64,000 nt of DNA, taken from positions 662,348-726,347 of the forward strand of contig NZ_JAMQOJ010000002.1 of the NCBI RefSeq assembly GCF_031626495.1, in the 5' to 3' direction. Below are positions 16,620 to 24,791 of the stretch, one piece after another; position 1 is the first letter of the stretch, and every line of letters starts with the position of its first letter. Position numbers and translations under genes: made by a program. The notes below the pieces were generated by a model. That model saw only the letters and a list, made by a program, of their open reading frames with translations, searched no databases and was not told the origin of the DNA. This DNA comes from Natrinema sp031626495. GTDB lineage: Archaea; Halobacteriota; Halobacteria; Halobacteriales; Natrialbaceae.

Positions 16620-16700
16620 TTGATTGGAAACGGTCGAGGAGCCGGAGACTAACGTTTGAGCTACCCACGGCTTCGGCCGTAGGTTTTCTCCTGCATCCCG
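16620..16700 (+). mobile_element. Decayed 3' end of an IS200/IS605 (tnpB-type) element
   Basis: A short open tail reading ETVEEPETNV and a TGA is followed by a hairpin: CCCACGGC, TTCG loop, GCCGTAGG (about 16663-16682) and a T-run. This is the arrangement I know from the 3' ends of haloarchaeal tnpB elements, where the sotRNA/omega-RNA ends. The transposase body is absent. Recognition is from memory; a transcription terminator is the alternative. Confidence 0.4.
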
Positions 16701-16736
16701 GATAAGTAAGAGGCTCCCGCGCCTGGAACAGCTGCT

Positions 16737-16766
16737 GGCACGCGACTGTTCCGGTACTGGATGACG
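16737..16766 (+). repeat. Near-copy of the 5' end of beta-helix gene 2
   Basis: Thirty bases match 9147-9175 with one substitution and one inserted base (GGCACGCGACT, then CGGTACTGGATGACG). The match starts inside the start codon of gene 2. Likely the stump of a lost paralogue. Confidence 0.5.
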
Positions 16767-16955
16767 GTCGTCGGGAGCCATTCGACAGTACGAATTCAGG
16801 TAATAAAAACCCTTCTCAGCGGCCGGACGAGTGAGCGAACCGAGCAGCGGTCGTCCGTTCGGCGGTGCCGGTGCTGCGAAGATCGGTCGCGCCAGACTGG
16901 ACAACAGTGGTGAGAACGGTCAGTGCAGGCGACGGTCAGTACCGCCGTGGACGGC

Positions 16956-17552
16956 TCACTCGATGCGAGAGAGTTTCCCGTCGACGTTGCGTTCGCGTCG
17001 GTGGTTCGTCACGACGTGGGCCGTAGAGAGGAGGAGAAACGCGACGATGACGGTCCCGGCGAGGGCGAGTATCGGAAGGGCCGAGAGGCCCGGCGCGCCG
17101 AGAAACGCCGCGCCGAGGAGGGCGGCACCGGCGACGCTGAGTCCGGCGTACCAGCGATCCCAGCGGTCCTGTCGATGGGTGTCCGTGTCGAGATACATCA
17201 TCAGCAGGTCGGCGTTGTCCGCCAGGGAGATCAGGCCACGGTCCTGATCGTACTCGACGATACCGGCGTCGTCCATTTTCGGGAGGTGGGTCTGATAGAG
17301 GGCGACGTAGACGCGCTTGCGCTGGTCGGAGCTGAGCGCATTGACCTCGGTGTCGTTCTCCCAGGCGGCGATCTGTTCGGCGAGTTCACCGAGTGTAACC
17401 GTTTCGTCGGCTTCCAGCAAGTACGCGAGGACTTCTCGGCGGCGGCGATTCTTCAGGAGCTCGAAAATGACGTCCTTCGAGAGACGTTCGTCTTCGTCGG
17501 CATCGGCGACCGACGCGATTTCGTCCGGGAGGGACGTATCGATCGAGGACAT
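16956..17552 (-). CDS. Winged-helix membrane protein, DUF7344 type
   Basis: 198 residues. The first ~115 residues are a winged-helix domain of the haloarchaeal DUF7344 kind (DVIFELLKNRRRREVLAYLLE, then LGELAEQIAAWEND, QRKRVYVALYQTHLPKMDDAGIVEYD). It is followed by two membrane helices (about 133-182) and a basic cytoplasmic tail. Family role: putative membrane-anchored transcription regulators; targets are unknown. Alone on its strand between the IS scrap and the tfb leader. Recognition of the family is firm; function is not. Confidence 0.8.
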   Translation of the reverse strand: MSSIDTSLPDEIASVADADEDERLSKDVIFELLKNRRRREVLAYLLEADETVTLGELAEQIAAWENDTEVNALSSDQRKRVYVALYQTHLPKMDDAGIVEYDQDRGLISLADNADLLMMYLDTDTHRQDRWDRWYAGLSVAGAALLGAAFLGAPGLSALPILALAGTVIVAFLLLSTAHVVTNHRRERNVDGKLSRIE

Positions 17553-18303
17553 TATTCTGAGCCTCCGGTCGTAGCGATGCCATTCGAGTTCGCCGATCCC
17601 TGATCCCTGGAGCCAGTATCACCGGAATCTCGGCACGACGGCGACCGCTGTACGTTCGAACGGCGAGTCGAAGTCACGATTGACACACCAGGTTGTACAC
17701 CAACAGAGATACTCTTAAACACGACCACGTTTCGCACCGTCTGCAAAGGAGGTACGGAGCGACTTCCCAGCCGCACGACTGCGAGGGCGTTTCGCCGCCC
17801 GCTCGGTCGCTTCCCCCCGCACGAGCGGCTACGCGGTATCAACCGGTTGTGCGAACGTATCGATGGCGTACACCGGTTCGGCCCGCAGCGGACGGACGCC
17901 GTCGGGAGTCGATGGGCTGCGTGACAACACGGCACTGGTACCGACCGTTCGGCGCAGCCGATATAAAGTCGAACGACAGTTCACACGCGAAAGAGCGATT
18001 TACCCGATGAATGGACGATTTACGTCGTCGAGTCGCAACAACGATCGGTACCATTCATGTGACGTGTGGACATTGGTCATGCTGGGTCGAAGCGACCAGG
18101 CAACGGTTGCTTCACCCCGACGCGACCGATGGGACACGGTCTCGGCCCGGCCGTCGCGGGTGCTCGCTCGAGGCACGCGGCGGCCGCATCGTTCGATTTT
18201 CCTTTCTCTTTCCCTTCCACGCCGGGAACGCCACAGTAAGTCGGTGTTTCCCGCGAAACCATGTGAACCCCTTACAGTGCCGGCACGGTTTCGTCCGGTA
18301 CTG
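17553..18303. other. 750-base gap upstream of tfb
   Basis: No convincing gene. Two TATA-like boxes are present: CTCTTAAAC (about 17711-17719) and a strong GATATAAAG (about 17959-17967). A 97-codon frame from ATG 18011 ends with TGA at 18302-18304, touching the tfb ATG, and a second open frame from 18007 runs into tfb. Codon content of both looks non-coding, so I read this as a long regulatory region. A closer TATA-like CCCTTACAG (about 18271-18279) would give a leaderless tfb mRNA. Confidence 0.45.
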
Positions 18304-19263
18304 ATGACGCGGTCTATCACCGATCAACGTAGCAGCGAATCACAGTCAGAGACGGAGGAGACTGGTCTGTGTCCCGACTGCGAGACCGACACGATCGTCC
18401 ACGATCCGGACCGCGGCGAGCAGGTCTGTGAGGACTGTGGCCTGGTCCTGAGCGAAGATCCCATCGATTACGGACCGGAATGGCGAGCGTTCAACGCTCA
18501 GGAGCACGACGAACTGTCGCGGGTCGGTGCGCCGCTGACCCAGTCGATGCACGACCGGGGATTAACGACAACCATCGACTGGCGGAACAAGGACGCGAAC
18601 GGCCACTCGATGTCGGCCGACAAGCACGGCCAGCTCCATCGACTCCGGGTATGGCAGGAACGAATCCGAACGAAAAACGCGGGCGAACGAAACCTCAAGT
18701 ACGCCCTCTCGGAGATCGACCGGATGGTCAGCGCGCTGGGCGTTCCCAAACCCGTCAAGGAAACGGCGAGCGTCATCTATCGGCAGGCACTCGAGCAGGA
18801 CCTCATCCGCGGGCGCTCGATCGAAGGCGTCGCGACCAGCGCACTCTACACCGCGTGTCGTAAAGAGGACATACCACGGAGCCTCGAGGAGGTAACGTCT
18901 GTTTCCCGCGTCGAGCAACGCGAGATCGGTCGGACCTACCGGTACATCGCGGACGAACTCGACATCAACCTGGAGCCGACGAACCCTCGCCAGTTCGTCC
19001 CCCGATTCTGTTCGGAGTTGGACGTCGACAAGGACGTGGAAACGAAGGCCATCGAGATCATCGACCGGACGACAGAGCAGGGACTCCACTCGGGCAAGTC
19101 GCCGACCGGCTTCGCCGCCGCCGCGATCTACGCCGCCGGCCTGCTCTGTGACGAGACCATCCCGCAGCGCGCCGTCGCCGACACCGCCCAGACGACCGTC
19201 GTCACCGTCCGCAACCGGTATCGAGAGCAACTCGAGGCGATCGACCAGCAGCCCGCTACATGA
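18304..19263 (+). CDS. tfb: Transcription initiation factor B (TFB)
   Basis: 319 residues from MTRSITDQRS, the usual TFB length. The N-terminal zinc ribbon has CPDC...CEDC (residues about 22-42) ahead of the B-finger region EDPIDYGPEWRAF. Two cyclin-fold repeats follow (about 120-205 and 215-310; e.g. IEGVATSALYTACRKEDIPRS and PTGFAAAAIYAAGLLCDE). TFB recruits RNA polymerase to TBP-bound promoters and contacts the BRE. Haloarchaea carry many TFB paralogues with partly specialised targets; which one this is cannot be decided here. A much longer in-frame extension to 17863 is rejected because the zinc ribbon would then lie 160 residues inside. Confidence 0.93.
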   Translation: MTRSITDQRSSESQSETEETGLCPDCETDTIVHDPDRGEQVCEDCGLVLSEDPIDYGPEWRAFNAQEHDELSRVGAPLTQSMHDRGLTTTIDWRNKDANGHSMSADKHGQLHRLRVWQERIRTKNAGERNLKYALSEIDRMVSALGVPKPVKETASVIYRQALEQDLIRGRSIEGVATSALYTACRKEDIPRSLEEVTSVSRVEQREIGRTYRYIADELDINLEPTNPRQFVPRFCSELDVDKDVETKAIEIIDRTTEQGLHSGKSPTGFAAAAIYAAGLLCDETIPQRAVADTAQTTVVTVRNRYREQLEAIDQQPAT

Positions 19264-19432
19264 CCGAGCGGTCGTCCTCTTCGTAGACCTCCTCGTCGAG
19301 CAGCGCGTGTAAGTTGCTGTACGGAACGAACGCGAGGAAGTGGTCGTCCTCGTCGTACAACTCGAGGCCGTCGTCGGCGTGTTCGTAGCGCTCGCAGACG
19401 ATCTGTCCCTCCGGGAGGATCGCGTGGAACAT
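19256..19432 (-). CDS. Small conserved haloarchaeal acidic protein
   Basis: 58 residues starting MFHAILPEGQIVCERYEHAD and ending in an acidic tail (EEVYEEDDRSVM). It looks like a compact beta-rich fold with alternating hydrophobics (GLELYDEDDHFLAFVPYSNL) and a single Cys. I do not know a function. The start at 19432 is favoured because a TATA box (ACATATA, 19456-19462) lies 24 bases upstream; a longer start at 19459 would sit inside that box. The last eight bases overlap the end of tfb tail-to-tail. Confidence 0.65.
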   Translation of the reverse strand: MFHAILPEGQIVCERYEHADDGLELYDEDDHFLAFVPYSNLHALLDEEVYEEDDRSVM

Positions 19433-19455
19433 ACGAAGCGGTACGCTTGCGGCCG

Positions 19456-19462
19456 ACATATA
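19456..19462 (-). promoter_or_regulatory. TATA box of the small acidic protein gene
   Basis: TATATGT on the minus strand, 24 bases ahead of ATG 19432. Confidence 0.5.
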
Positions 19463-19564
19463 CCGTTGCCCGCGAACGGACGAATGCGCCCGGACTGAAC
19501 GCGCCGTGGCGATCCGGACCGACGAGCGAAATCGGTTTACCCCCACCGCCGTTACGACCCGGCA

Positions 19565-21508
19565 GTGACCGACGAACGTTCTTCGCCGCCCTCCGACGAA
19601 CAGCGAAGCGAGTCCCCCCATCTGACCGACGGGGAGACGGCCGGCGCCGGCGCGAGCGACACCGGTGCGAGTCCCGAGACGAACGGCGGTGACGAAAACG
19701 GCGACGAGGAATTCACCATCGCCGACTTCCACGACGCCAGCCAGCGGGAGGGCCGGCCCGTCCTGACGGCCGCAGCCGTCTCCCGCGCCCTCGAGGTCCC
19801 CCACGAAGAAACGAGCGACCGGCTCGAGGCTCTCGCCGAGCGTGGGGAACTCGAGCGCCTCTCGGTGTCGACCGATCCCGTCGTCTGGTACCCCAGCGAA
19901 CTCGAGGATCTCACCGACAGGGAGCGCGTGGTCGTCTTCCCGAAACGTCGGGAGATCGTCGTCGACCGGCCCGATCAGTTCACGCGCGCGCAACTCTCGC
20001 AGTTCGCCCATCTGGCCGACGCCAACGGCGAACAGGGATATCGGTACGTCGTCCGCCCGGAGGACGTCTGGGGGACGCCCCACGACACGTTCGACGAACT
20101 GGCCCGGACGATGCGGCAGGCGCTCGGCCAGCGGTCGGAGCAACTCGAGGAGTGGGTCCACAGCCAGTGGGACCGCGCCCACCAGTTCCGGCTCGTGACT
20201 CACGAGGAGGGCTACACCGTGCTCGAGGCCCAGAGCCCCGAAGTCATGGGCAACGTCGCCCGCCAGAAGTTAGACGAAGAGCACGTCCACGCGCCGATTT
20301 CGGACACCGAGGACTGGGTCCGCGAGGGCTCGGAGGCCGCAATCAAGCGGATTCTCTACGAGGCGGGCTACCCGGTACAGGACCAGCGGGAACTCGCGTC
20401 CGGCGAGGAGCTACCGATCGACCTCGGGGTTCGACTCCGGGACTACCAGCAGACGTGGGTCGACCGCTTCGCCGAGGCCGGCGAAGGGGTCTTCGTCGGC
20501 CCGCCGGGTAGCGGGAAGACGGTCGCCGCGATGGGCGCGATGTCCCACGTCGAGGGCGAGACCCTCGTCCTGGTACCGAGCCGCGACCTCGCACAGCAGT
20601 GGGCCGACGCGATCCTCGAGTACACCTCGCTCGAGGCCGATCAGGTCGGACAGTACCACGGCGGACGCAAGGAGGTGCGGCCGGTGACGATCGCCACCTA
20701 CCAGATCGCGGGGATGGATCGCCACCGCTCGCTGTTCGACGACCGCGAGTGGGGGCTGGTGATCTTCGACGAGTGCCAGCACGTCCCCTCGGACGTCTAC
20801 CGGCGGAGCACGCACTTACAGTCCAAACACCGCCTCGGCCTCTCCGCGAGCCCGATCCGGGAGGACGACCGCCAGACCGAGATCTTCACCCTCGTCGGCC
20901 CGCCGATCGGCACCGACTGGGAGGCGCTGTTCGAGGCCGGCTTCGTCGCCGAACCCGAACTCGAGATCCGGTACGTGCCGTGGGGCGACGACGAGCAGGC
21001 CAACGCCTACGGCTCGGCCGACGGCCGCGAGAAGTACCGCGTCGCCGCGAAGAACCGGGGGAAGGTCGACGAGGTCCGCTACCTGCTGTCGGCCCACCCC
21101 GACTCGAAGGCGCTGGTCTTCGTCGACTATCTCGAGCAGGGCCGGGACCTCTCCGCGGCGCTCGAGGTCCCCTTCCTCAGCGGAGAGACACCACACCACG
21201 AGCGTCGGCGATTGCTCGAGGAGTTCCGCCGGGACGAGCGCGACCTGCTGATCGTCTCTCGAGTCGGCGACGAGGGGATCGACCTGCCGACGGCCGATCT
21301 GGCGATCATCGCCTCCGGGCTCGGCGGGAGCCGCCGGCAGGGGACACAACGAGCGGGCCGGACGATGCGTCCCGCCGGCGGCGCGCTGGTCTACGTACTG
21401 GCGACGCGGGGGACTCGAGAGGAGGACTTCGCGCGGAAACAGCTCCAACATCTCGGTCGCAAGGGGATGACGGTCCGCGAGCAGACGGTCGAACGAGACG
21501 AGCGCTGA
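19565..21508 (+). CDS. XPB/Rad25-like superfamily 2 helicase
   Basis: 647 residues beginning with GTG. After a disordered acidic N-terminus (to about residue 55) and a winged-helix-like part, the helicase core shows Walker A VGPPGSGKTVAAMGAM, motif Ia LVPSRDLAQQW, Walker B IFDECQH (DECQ in place of DEAH), motif III LSASPIR and motif VI QRAGRTMRP. The DECQ/RED-type core and domain order fit archaeal XPB-like DNA helicases, which act in DNA repair and possibly transcription. About 30 bases upstream is a TTTA box, consistent with a leaderless GTG start. The HerA-like ATPase gene follows 115 bases downstream on the same strand, so a joint role in DNA processing is possible. Confidence 0.88.
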   Translation: MTDERSSPPSDEQRSESPHLTDGETAGAGASDTGASPETNGGDENGDEEFTIADFHDASQREGRPVLTAAAVSRALEVPHEETSDRLEALAERGELERLSVSTDPVVWYPSELEDLTDRERVVVFPKRREIVVDRPDQFTRAQLSQFAHLADANGEQGYRYVVRPEDVWGTPHDTFDELARTMRQALGQRSEQLEEWVHSQWDRAHQFRLVTHEEGYTVLEAQSPEVMGNVARQKLDEEHVHAPISDTEDWVREGSEAAIKRILYEAGYPVQDQRELASGEELPIDLGVRLRDYQQTWVDRFAEAGEGVFVGPPGSGKTVAAMGAMSHVEGETLVLVPSRDLAQQWADAILEYTSLEADQVGQYHGGRKEVRPVTIATYQIAGMDRHRSLFDDREWGLVIFDECQHVPSDVYRRSTHLQSKHRLGLSASPIREDDRQTEIFTLVGPPIGTDWEALFEAGFVAEPELEIRYVPWGDDEQANAYGSADGREKYRVAAKNRGKVDEVRYLLSAHPDSKALVFVDYLEQGRDLSAALEVPFLSGETPHHERRRLLEEFRRDERDLLIVSRVGDEGIDLPTADLAIIASGLGGSRRQGTQRAGRTMRPAGGALVYVLATRGTREEDFARKQLQHLGRKGMTVREQTVERDER

Positions 21509-21588
21509 TCGATTCCGAGGTGCCGGACGACTCCGGAACCGAATCGAGGCCAATATTCAAGGTTACGTGTTCGAACTGTACTGATAGT

Positions 21589-21627
21589 ATGAACGAGTCG
21601 CGCGTACTCGAGGTGGTGCGACGGTGA
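21589..21627 (+). CDS. 12-codon upstream ORF overlapping the HerA-like gene
   Basis: ATG 21589 encodes MNESRVLEVVRR and stops at TGA 21625-21627, sharing GTGA with the GTG start of the ATPase gene. A TATA-like CAATATTCAA (21551-21560) lies about 30 bases before the ATG, so the mRNA would begin close to this mini-ORF. Candidate leader for termination-reinitiation at a weak GTG start; chance not excluded. Confidence 0.35.
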   Translation: MNESRVLEVVRR

Positions 21628-23396
21628 GCGACGAACCGACGCAGCGCCAGATCCTCGTCGGCGAGACGGCCGACGGCGCGAACCTGAAGCTGCCGGTGGT
21701 CGAACTGCTCACCGGCCGCGGGTTCGTCACCGGCAAGTCAGGGTCGGGGAAGTCCAACACCGCGTCGGTCATCGCCGAGGAGTTGCTCGAGGCCGGCTAC
21801 CCCCTTCTCATCGTCGACACGGACGGGGAGTACTACGGGCTGAAAGAGGAGTACGAGATGCTTCACGCCGGGGCCGACGAGGAGTGTGACATCCAGATCG
21901 GGCCGGAACACGCCGAGCAGATGGCGACGATCGCGCTCGAGGAGAACGTCCCCGTCATCCTCGACGTGTCCGGGTACCTCGACGAAGACGTGGCCGACGA
22001 ACTGCTCCGGGAAGTGGCCCGCCAGTTGTTCGTCAAGGAGAAGAAGCTCAAGAAGCCGTTCCTGCTGGTCGTCGAGGAGGTTCACGAGTACATCCCGGAG
22101 GGCGGCGGCGTCGGCGAGACGGGGAATCTCCTGATCAAGATAAGCAAACGCGGGCGGAAACACGGGCTCGGAATCCTCGGGATCAGCCAGCGTCCGGCCG
22201 ACGTGAAGAAGGACTTCATCACGCAGGCCAACTGGCTGGTCTGGCACCGGCTGACCTGGGACAACGACACCAAGGTCGTCGGTCGGATCATCGACACCGA
22301 GTACTCCGAACTCGTCGCCGACCTCGACGACGGACAGGCGTTCGTCCAGACCGACTGGACCGAGGTCGACGTCCGGAAGATCCAGTTCCGCCGCAAGCGG
22401 ACCTTCGACGCCGGGGCGACGCCCGGGCTCGACGACTTCGAGCGGCCCGAGCTCAAATCGGTCTCGGACGCGCTGGTCGGCGACCTCCAGGAAATCTCCG
22501 AGCGCAAGGACCGCGAACAGGACCGGATCAACGAACTCGAGAACGAACTCGAGAAGAAAGAGAAACGGATCGAGACGCTAGAGGACGAACTGTCCTCCGC
22601 CCGAGACGTCTCGAGCGCGGCCAGGCAGATGGCCGACGCCCTGCAGAACACGGAGACGGTCCAGTCGCAGCTACCCGGCGGCAGCGGCGAGGACCTGCGC
22701 CGACTCCACGAGGAGATCGCCGAACTCGAGGCCGAACGCGACGACCTCCGGGAGACGCTCGAGGGACGCGACGAGCTGATCGAGGACCTTCAGGAGGAGC
22801 TCGACGCGCGAGCCGAGAAGCTACGACAGCTCAAACGGGAGAACAAGCAACTTCGCGGAATCGTGCGCGATCTCGAGCGCGAGCGGCCGTATCTGGACTC
22901 CGGCGAGGACGAGGAGAACGGCGGAGCCGAGGCCGGCGGTGCGGACGGCGGATCCGACGACTCGGGAATCGTTCAGGCCGGCGGCGAGGCCCACGAGTAC
23001 GGCTACACCCCGGTCGACGACGAGGGCGAGTCCGATGCGTCTGACGGCGACGGAGAGACGGGCCCGACCGACGAGCCGAGATTCGTCGTCGCAGACGAGG
23101 AGCGCGACCTCGCCGACCTCCTCGAGGTTCCGTGGCTCGACGAGCGAGTCCAGCGCGCGTGCGAAGGGTCGCGGTGTTCGACCGAGACGGCCGGCGAGAT
23201 CCTCGCCGTCTTCGCTCGTGAGGGGCCACTCGAGACGGAACCAGTCGCCACGCAGGTCGATCGATCGCCGGTCGCGGTCCAGAGCCTGCTGTCGGAGCTC
23301 CGGACGGAAGGCGTTCTCGAGCGGACGGCCGACCGGACGTACGGCCTGAGCGACGACGTGCTCGCGGAGCTGACCGAAGCCGCGACGGCCGAGTAA
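21624..23396 (+). CDS. HerA-like P-loop ATPase with coiled coil and winged helix
   Basis: 590 residues, GTG start. The HerA/FtsK-type ATPase domain occupies about residues 1-265, with Walker A GFVTGKSGSGKSNTAS, Walker B PFLLVVEEVHEYIP and the conserved GILGISQRPADV. A long coiled coil spans about 285-420 (repeated ELENELEKKEKRIETLEDEL heptads). An acidic linker (420-490) and a C-terminal winged-helix domain (about 495-590) complete it. Family: hexameric DNA translocases of the HerA/DUF87 group, in archaea linked to double-strand break end processing with NurA, Mre11 and Rad50. None of those genes is next to it, and the long coiled coil differs from the classical repair HerA, so this haloarchaeal subtype may have another DNA-related task. 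Confidence 0.85.
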   Translation: MSDEPTQRQILVGETADGANLKLPVVELLTGRGFVTGKSGSGKSNTASVIAEELLEAGYPLLIVDTDGEYYGLKEEYEMLHAGADEECDIQIGPEHAEQMATIALEENVPVILDVSGYLDEDVADELLREVARQLFVKEKKLKKPFLLVVEEVHEYIPEGGGVGETGNLLIKISKRGRKHGLGILGISQRPADVKKDFITQANWLVWHRLTWDNDTKVVGRIIDTEYSELVADLDDGQAFVQTDWTEVDVRKIQFRRKRTFDAGATPGLDDFERPELKSVSDALVGDLQEISERKDREQDRINELENELEKKEKRIETLEDELSSARDVSSAARQMADALQNTETVQSQLPGGSGEDLRRLHEEIAELEAERDDLRETLEGRDELIEDLQEELDARAEKLRQLKRENKQLRGIVRDLERERPYLDSGEDEENGGAEAGGADGGSDDSGIVQAGGEAHEYGYTPVDDEGESDASDGDGETGPTDEPRFVVADEERDLADLLEVPWLDERVQRACEGSRCSTETAGEILAVFAREGPLETEPVATQVDRSPVAVQSLLSELRTEGVLERTADRTYGLSDDVLAELTEAATAE

Positions 23397-23434
23397 CGGT
23401 AGCAGAAGCGCGATTCCCGCGGTTCGAATCGTTC

Positions 23435-24559
23435 TCAGTGTTCGAGGCGGTCGCCGACGGCCTCGATCGCCGACGGCTCGATCCCCTGGTGGACGGGCAG
23501 GGTGACGACTTCTTCCGAAAGCCGGTTCGCCGTCTCGTAGGCCTCGTTCCCGTGAACGGACTCGCGGAGGATCGGCCAGGAGTGGGCACCGACGACGCCA
23601 CAGTCCGCGAGTTCCGACTGGAACCCGGCTGGCTCATCCGCGCGGACGGGGAACTCGTAGGGACTGATCCCGTCGGGAAGTCGATCGTAGAGTGGTGTCA
23701 CGTCGTCGCGGTCGTCCAGCACCCGCCGCCAGGTCCGGAAGTTCTCGCGCCGGGCCGCCCGGATCGCATCCGGCTCCGCTGCGTCGGCGACGGCCTTCGA
23801 GAGCCTCGACATCGGGGCCTTTCCCGCCTCGAACCGCGCTTCTGGGTCGACGCTCGAGGGATCGTCCGCGCCGTCCGCGAGGAACGCCTCGACCGAGCGA
23901 TGGAGCGACGGGCTCGCCCCGAGGACGGTTTCGGCGACCGAGGACGCGACGTACCGGCAGTCGGCGGCCCCGACCCGGTCCGCCGGTCCGGCGAGCGGCG
24001 AGGGGTCGAACGCCTCGCGGACCTCGTCGTCGGCACAGTAGAGGACGGCCCCGTCGGGCACCGGAAGCAGTTTCCGCAGCGTCGTGATTCCGAGGTCGCC
24101 GACGGTCCCGAGCAGCGTCCCCTCGTCGACGCTGAGCGGCGCGTGCGCGTTGTCGTCGACGTGGTAACAGTCGTGCTCGTCGGCCAGGGACGCGATCCGC
24201 TCGAGTCCGGGCTGGGGGAAGCCGAAGTAGTTGACGGACACGATGGCGACGGTGTCGTCGTCGAGTCGCTGCTCCAGGTCGTCGAAGTCGGGTGCGAGCG
24301 TGCTCTCGATCGCATAGAAACGCGACTCGAGGCCGAGTTCGTGAAACGGTTCGACCACGGCAGGCGAGAGATAGGCGGGAACGAGGACGTTTTCGCCGGG
24401 CTCGACGAGGCCGGCGAGGCCGTCTCGGAGGGCGACTTTGCCGGCACCGTAGTACGTGTACGCGACGTCGGGAGCGTGCCGATCGACGAACGAGTCGATG
24501 CCCGAGTCTCCCGACCGCGAGAGCGACGCGTCGAACACGGAAGGGGTGACATCGATCAT
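23435..24559 (-). CDS. DegT/DnrJ/EryC1-type PLP aminotransferase-like protein
   Basis: 374 residues from MIDVTPSVFD. It has the fold-type I PLP pattern of sugar aminotransferases: substrate/PLP segment YYGAGKVALRDGL, then SVNYFGFPQ, the cofactor-pyridine aspartate in HVDDNAHA, and the likely Schiff-base lysine in GITTLRKLLPVPDGA. DegT-family enzymes convert nucleotide-linked keto-sugars to amino-sugars; divergence at the usual His/Lys surroundings leaves substrate and even activity open. It is divergent from the phosphodiesterase/FemAB pair, with which it probably forms a glycan- or envelope-modification cluster. Confidence 0.8.
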   Translation of the reverse strand: MIDVTPSVFDASLSRSGDSGIDSFVDRHAPDVAYTYYGAGKVALRDGLAGLVEPGENVLVPAYLSPAVVEPFHELGLESRFYAIESTLAPDFDDLEQRLDDDTVAIVSVNYFGFPQPGLERIASLADEHDCYHVDDNAHAPLSVDEGTLLGTVGDLGITTLRKLLPVPDGAVLYCADDEVREAFDPSPLAGPADRVGAADCRYVASSVAETVLGASPSLHRSVEAFLADGADDPSSVDPEARFEAGKAPMSRLSKAVADAAEPDAIRAARRENFRTWRRVLDDRDDVTPLYDRLPDGISPYEFPVRADEPAGFQSELADCGVVGAHSWPILRESVHGNEAYETANRLSEEVVTLPVHQGIEPSAIEAVGDRLEH

Positions 24560-24791
24560 AGCTCCGATCGAGGGGCGAAGCCGGTAGCAGAAGCGATCAT
24601 CACCGTAGTATCCATACGACCGAGGTCTTAGTGATAGGGTCTGTACTGATCGCGCTGGCCCGGCAATCGGCACTTACCGCCGCGGGTGTTCCGGCCTCCC
24701 GGGCCACTATTCGACACTTAGCGCCCACAGCACGAGCATACAGCCGGCCAGCAGTCGCATAACAAAGCACGGGCGAACGGACAACGCGCCC

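Larger units (their letters stand above)
16526..16955. other. Intergenic graveyard with mobile-element and gene scraps
   Basis: No intact gene. It contains an IS200/IS605-like right end with a TTCG hairpin (about 16625-16700) and a 30-base near-copy of the start of beta-helix gene 2 (16737-16766). The remaining sequence is unremarkable. Confidence 0.5.

Noticed and set aside
16587..16904. 105-residue minus-strand ORF upstream of the asparagine-synthase-like gene
   Set aside because: It spans both the IS-like end and the duplicated scrap, has Ser/Arg/Pro-rich content and no motif.
17863..18303. N-terminal extension of TFB
   Set aside because: Would add about 147 Arg/Ser-rich residues before the zinc ribbon, unlike any TFB; a TATA box near 18275 supports the start at 18304.
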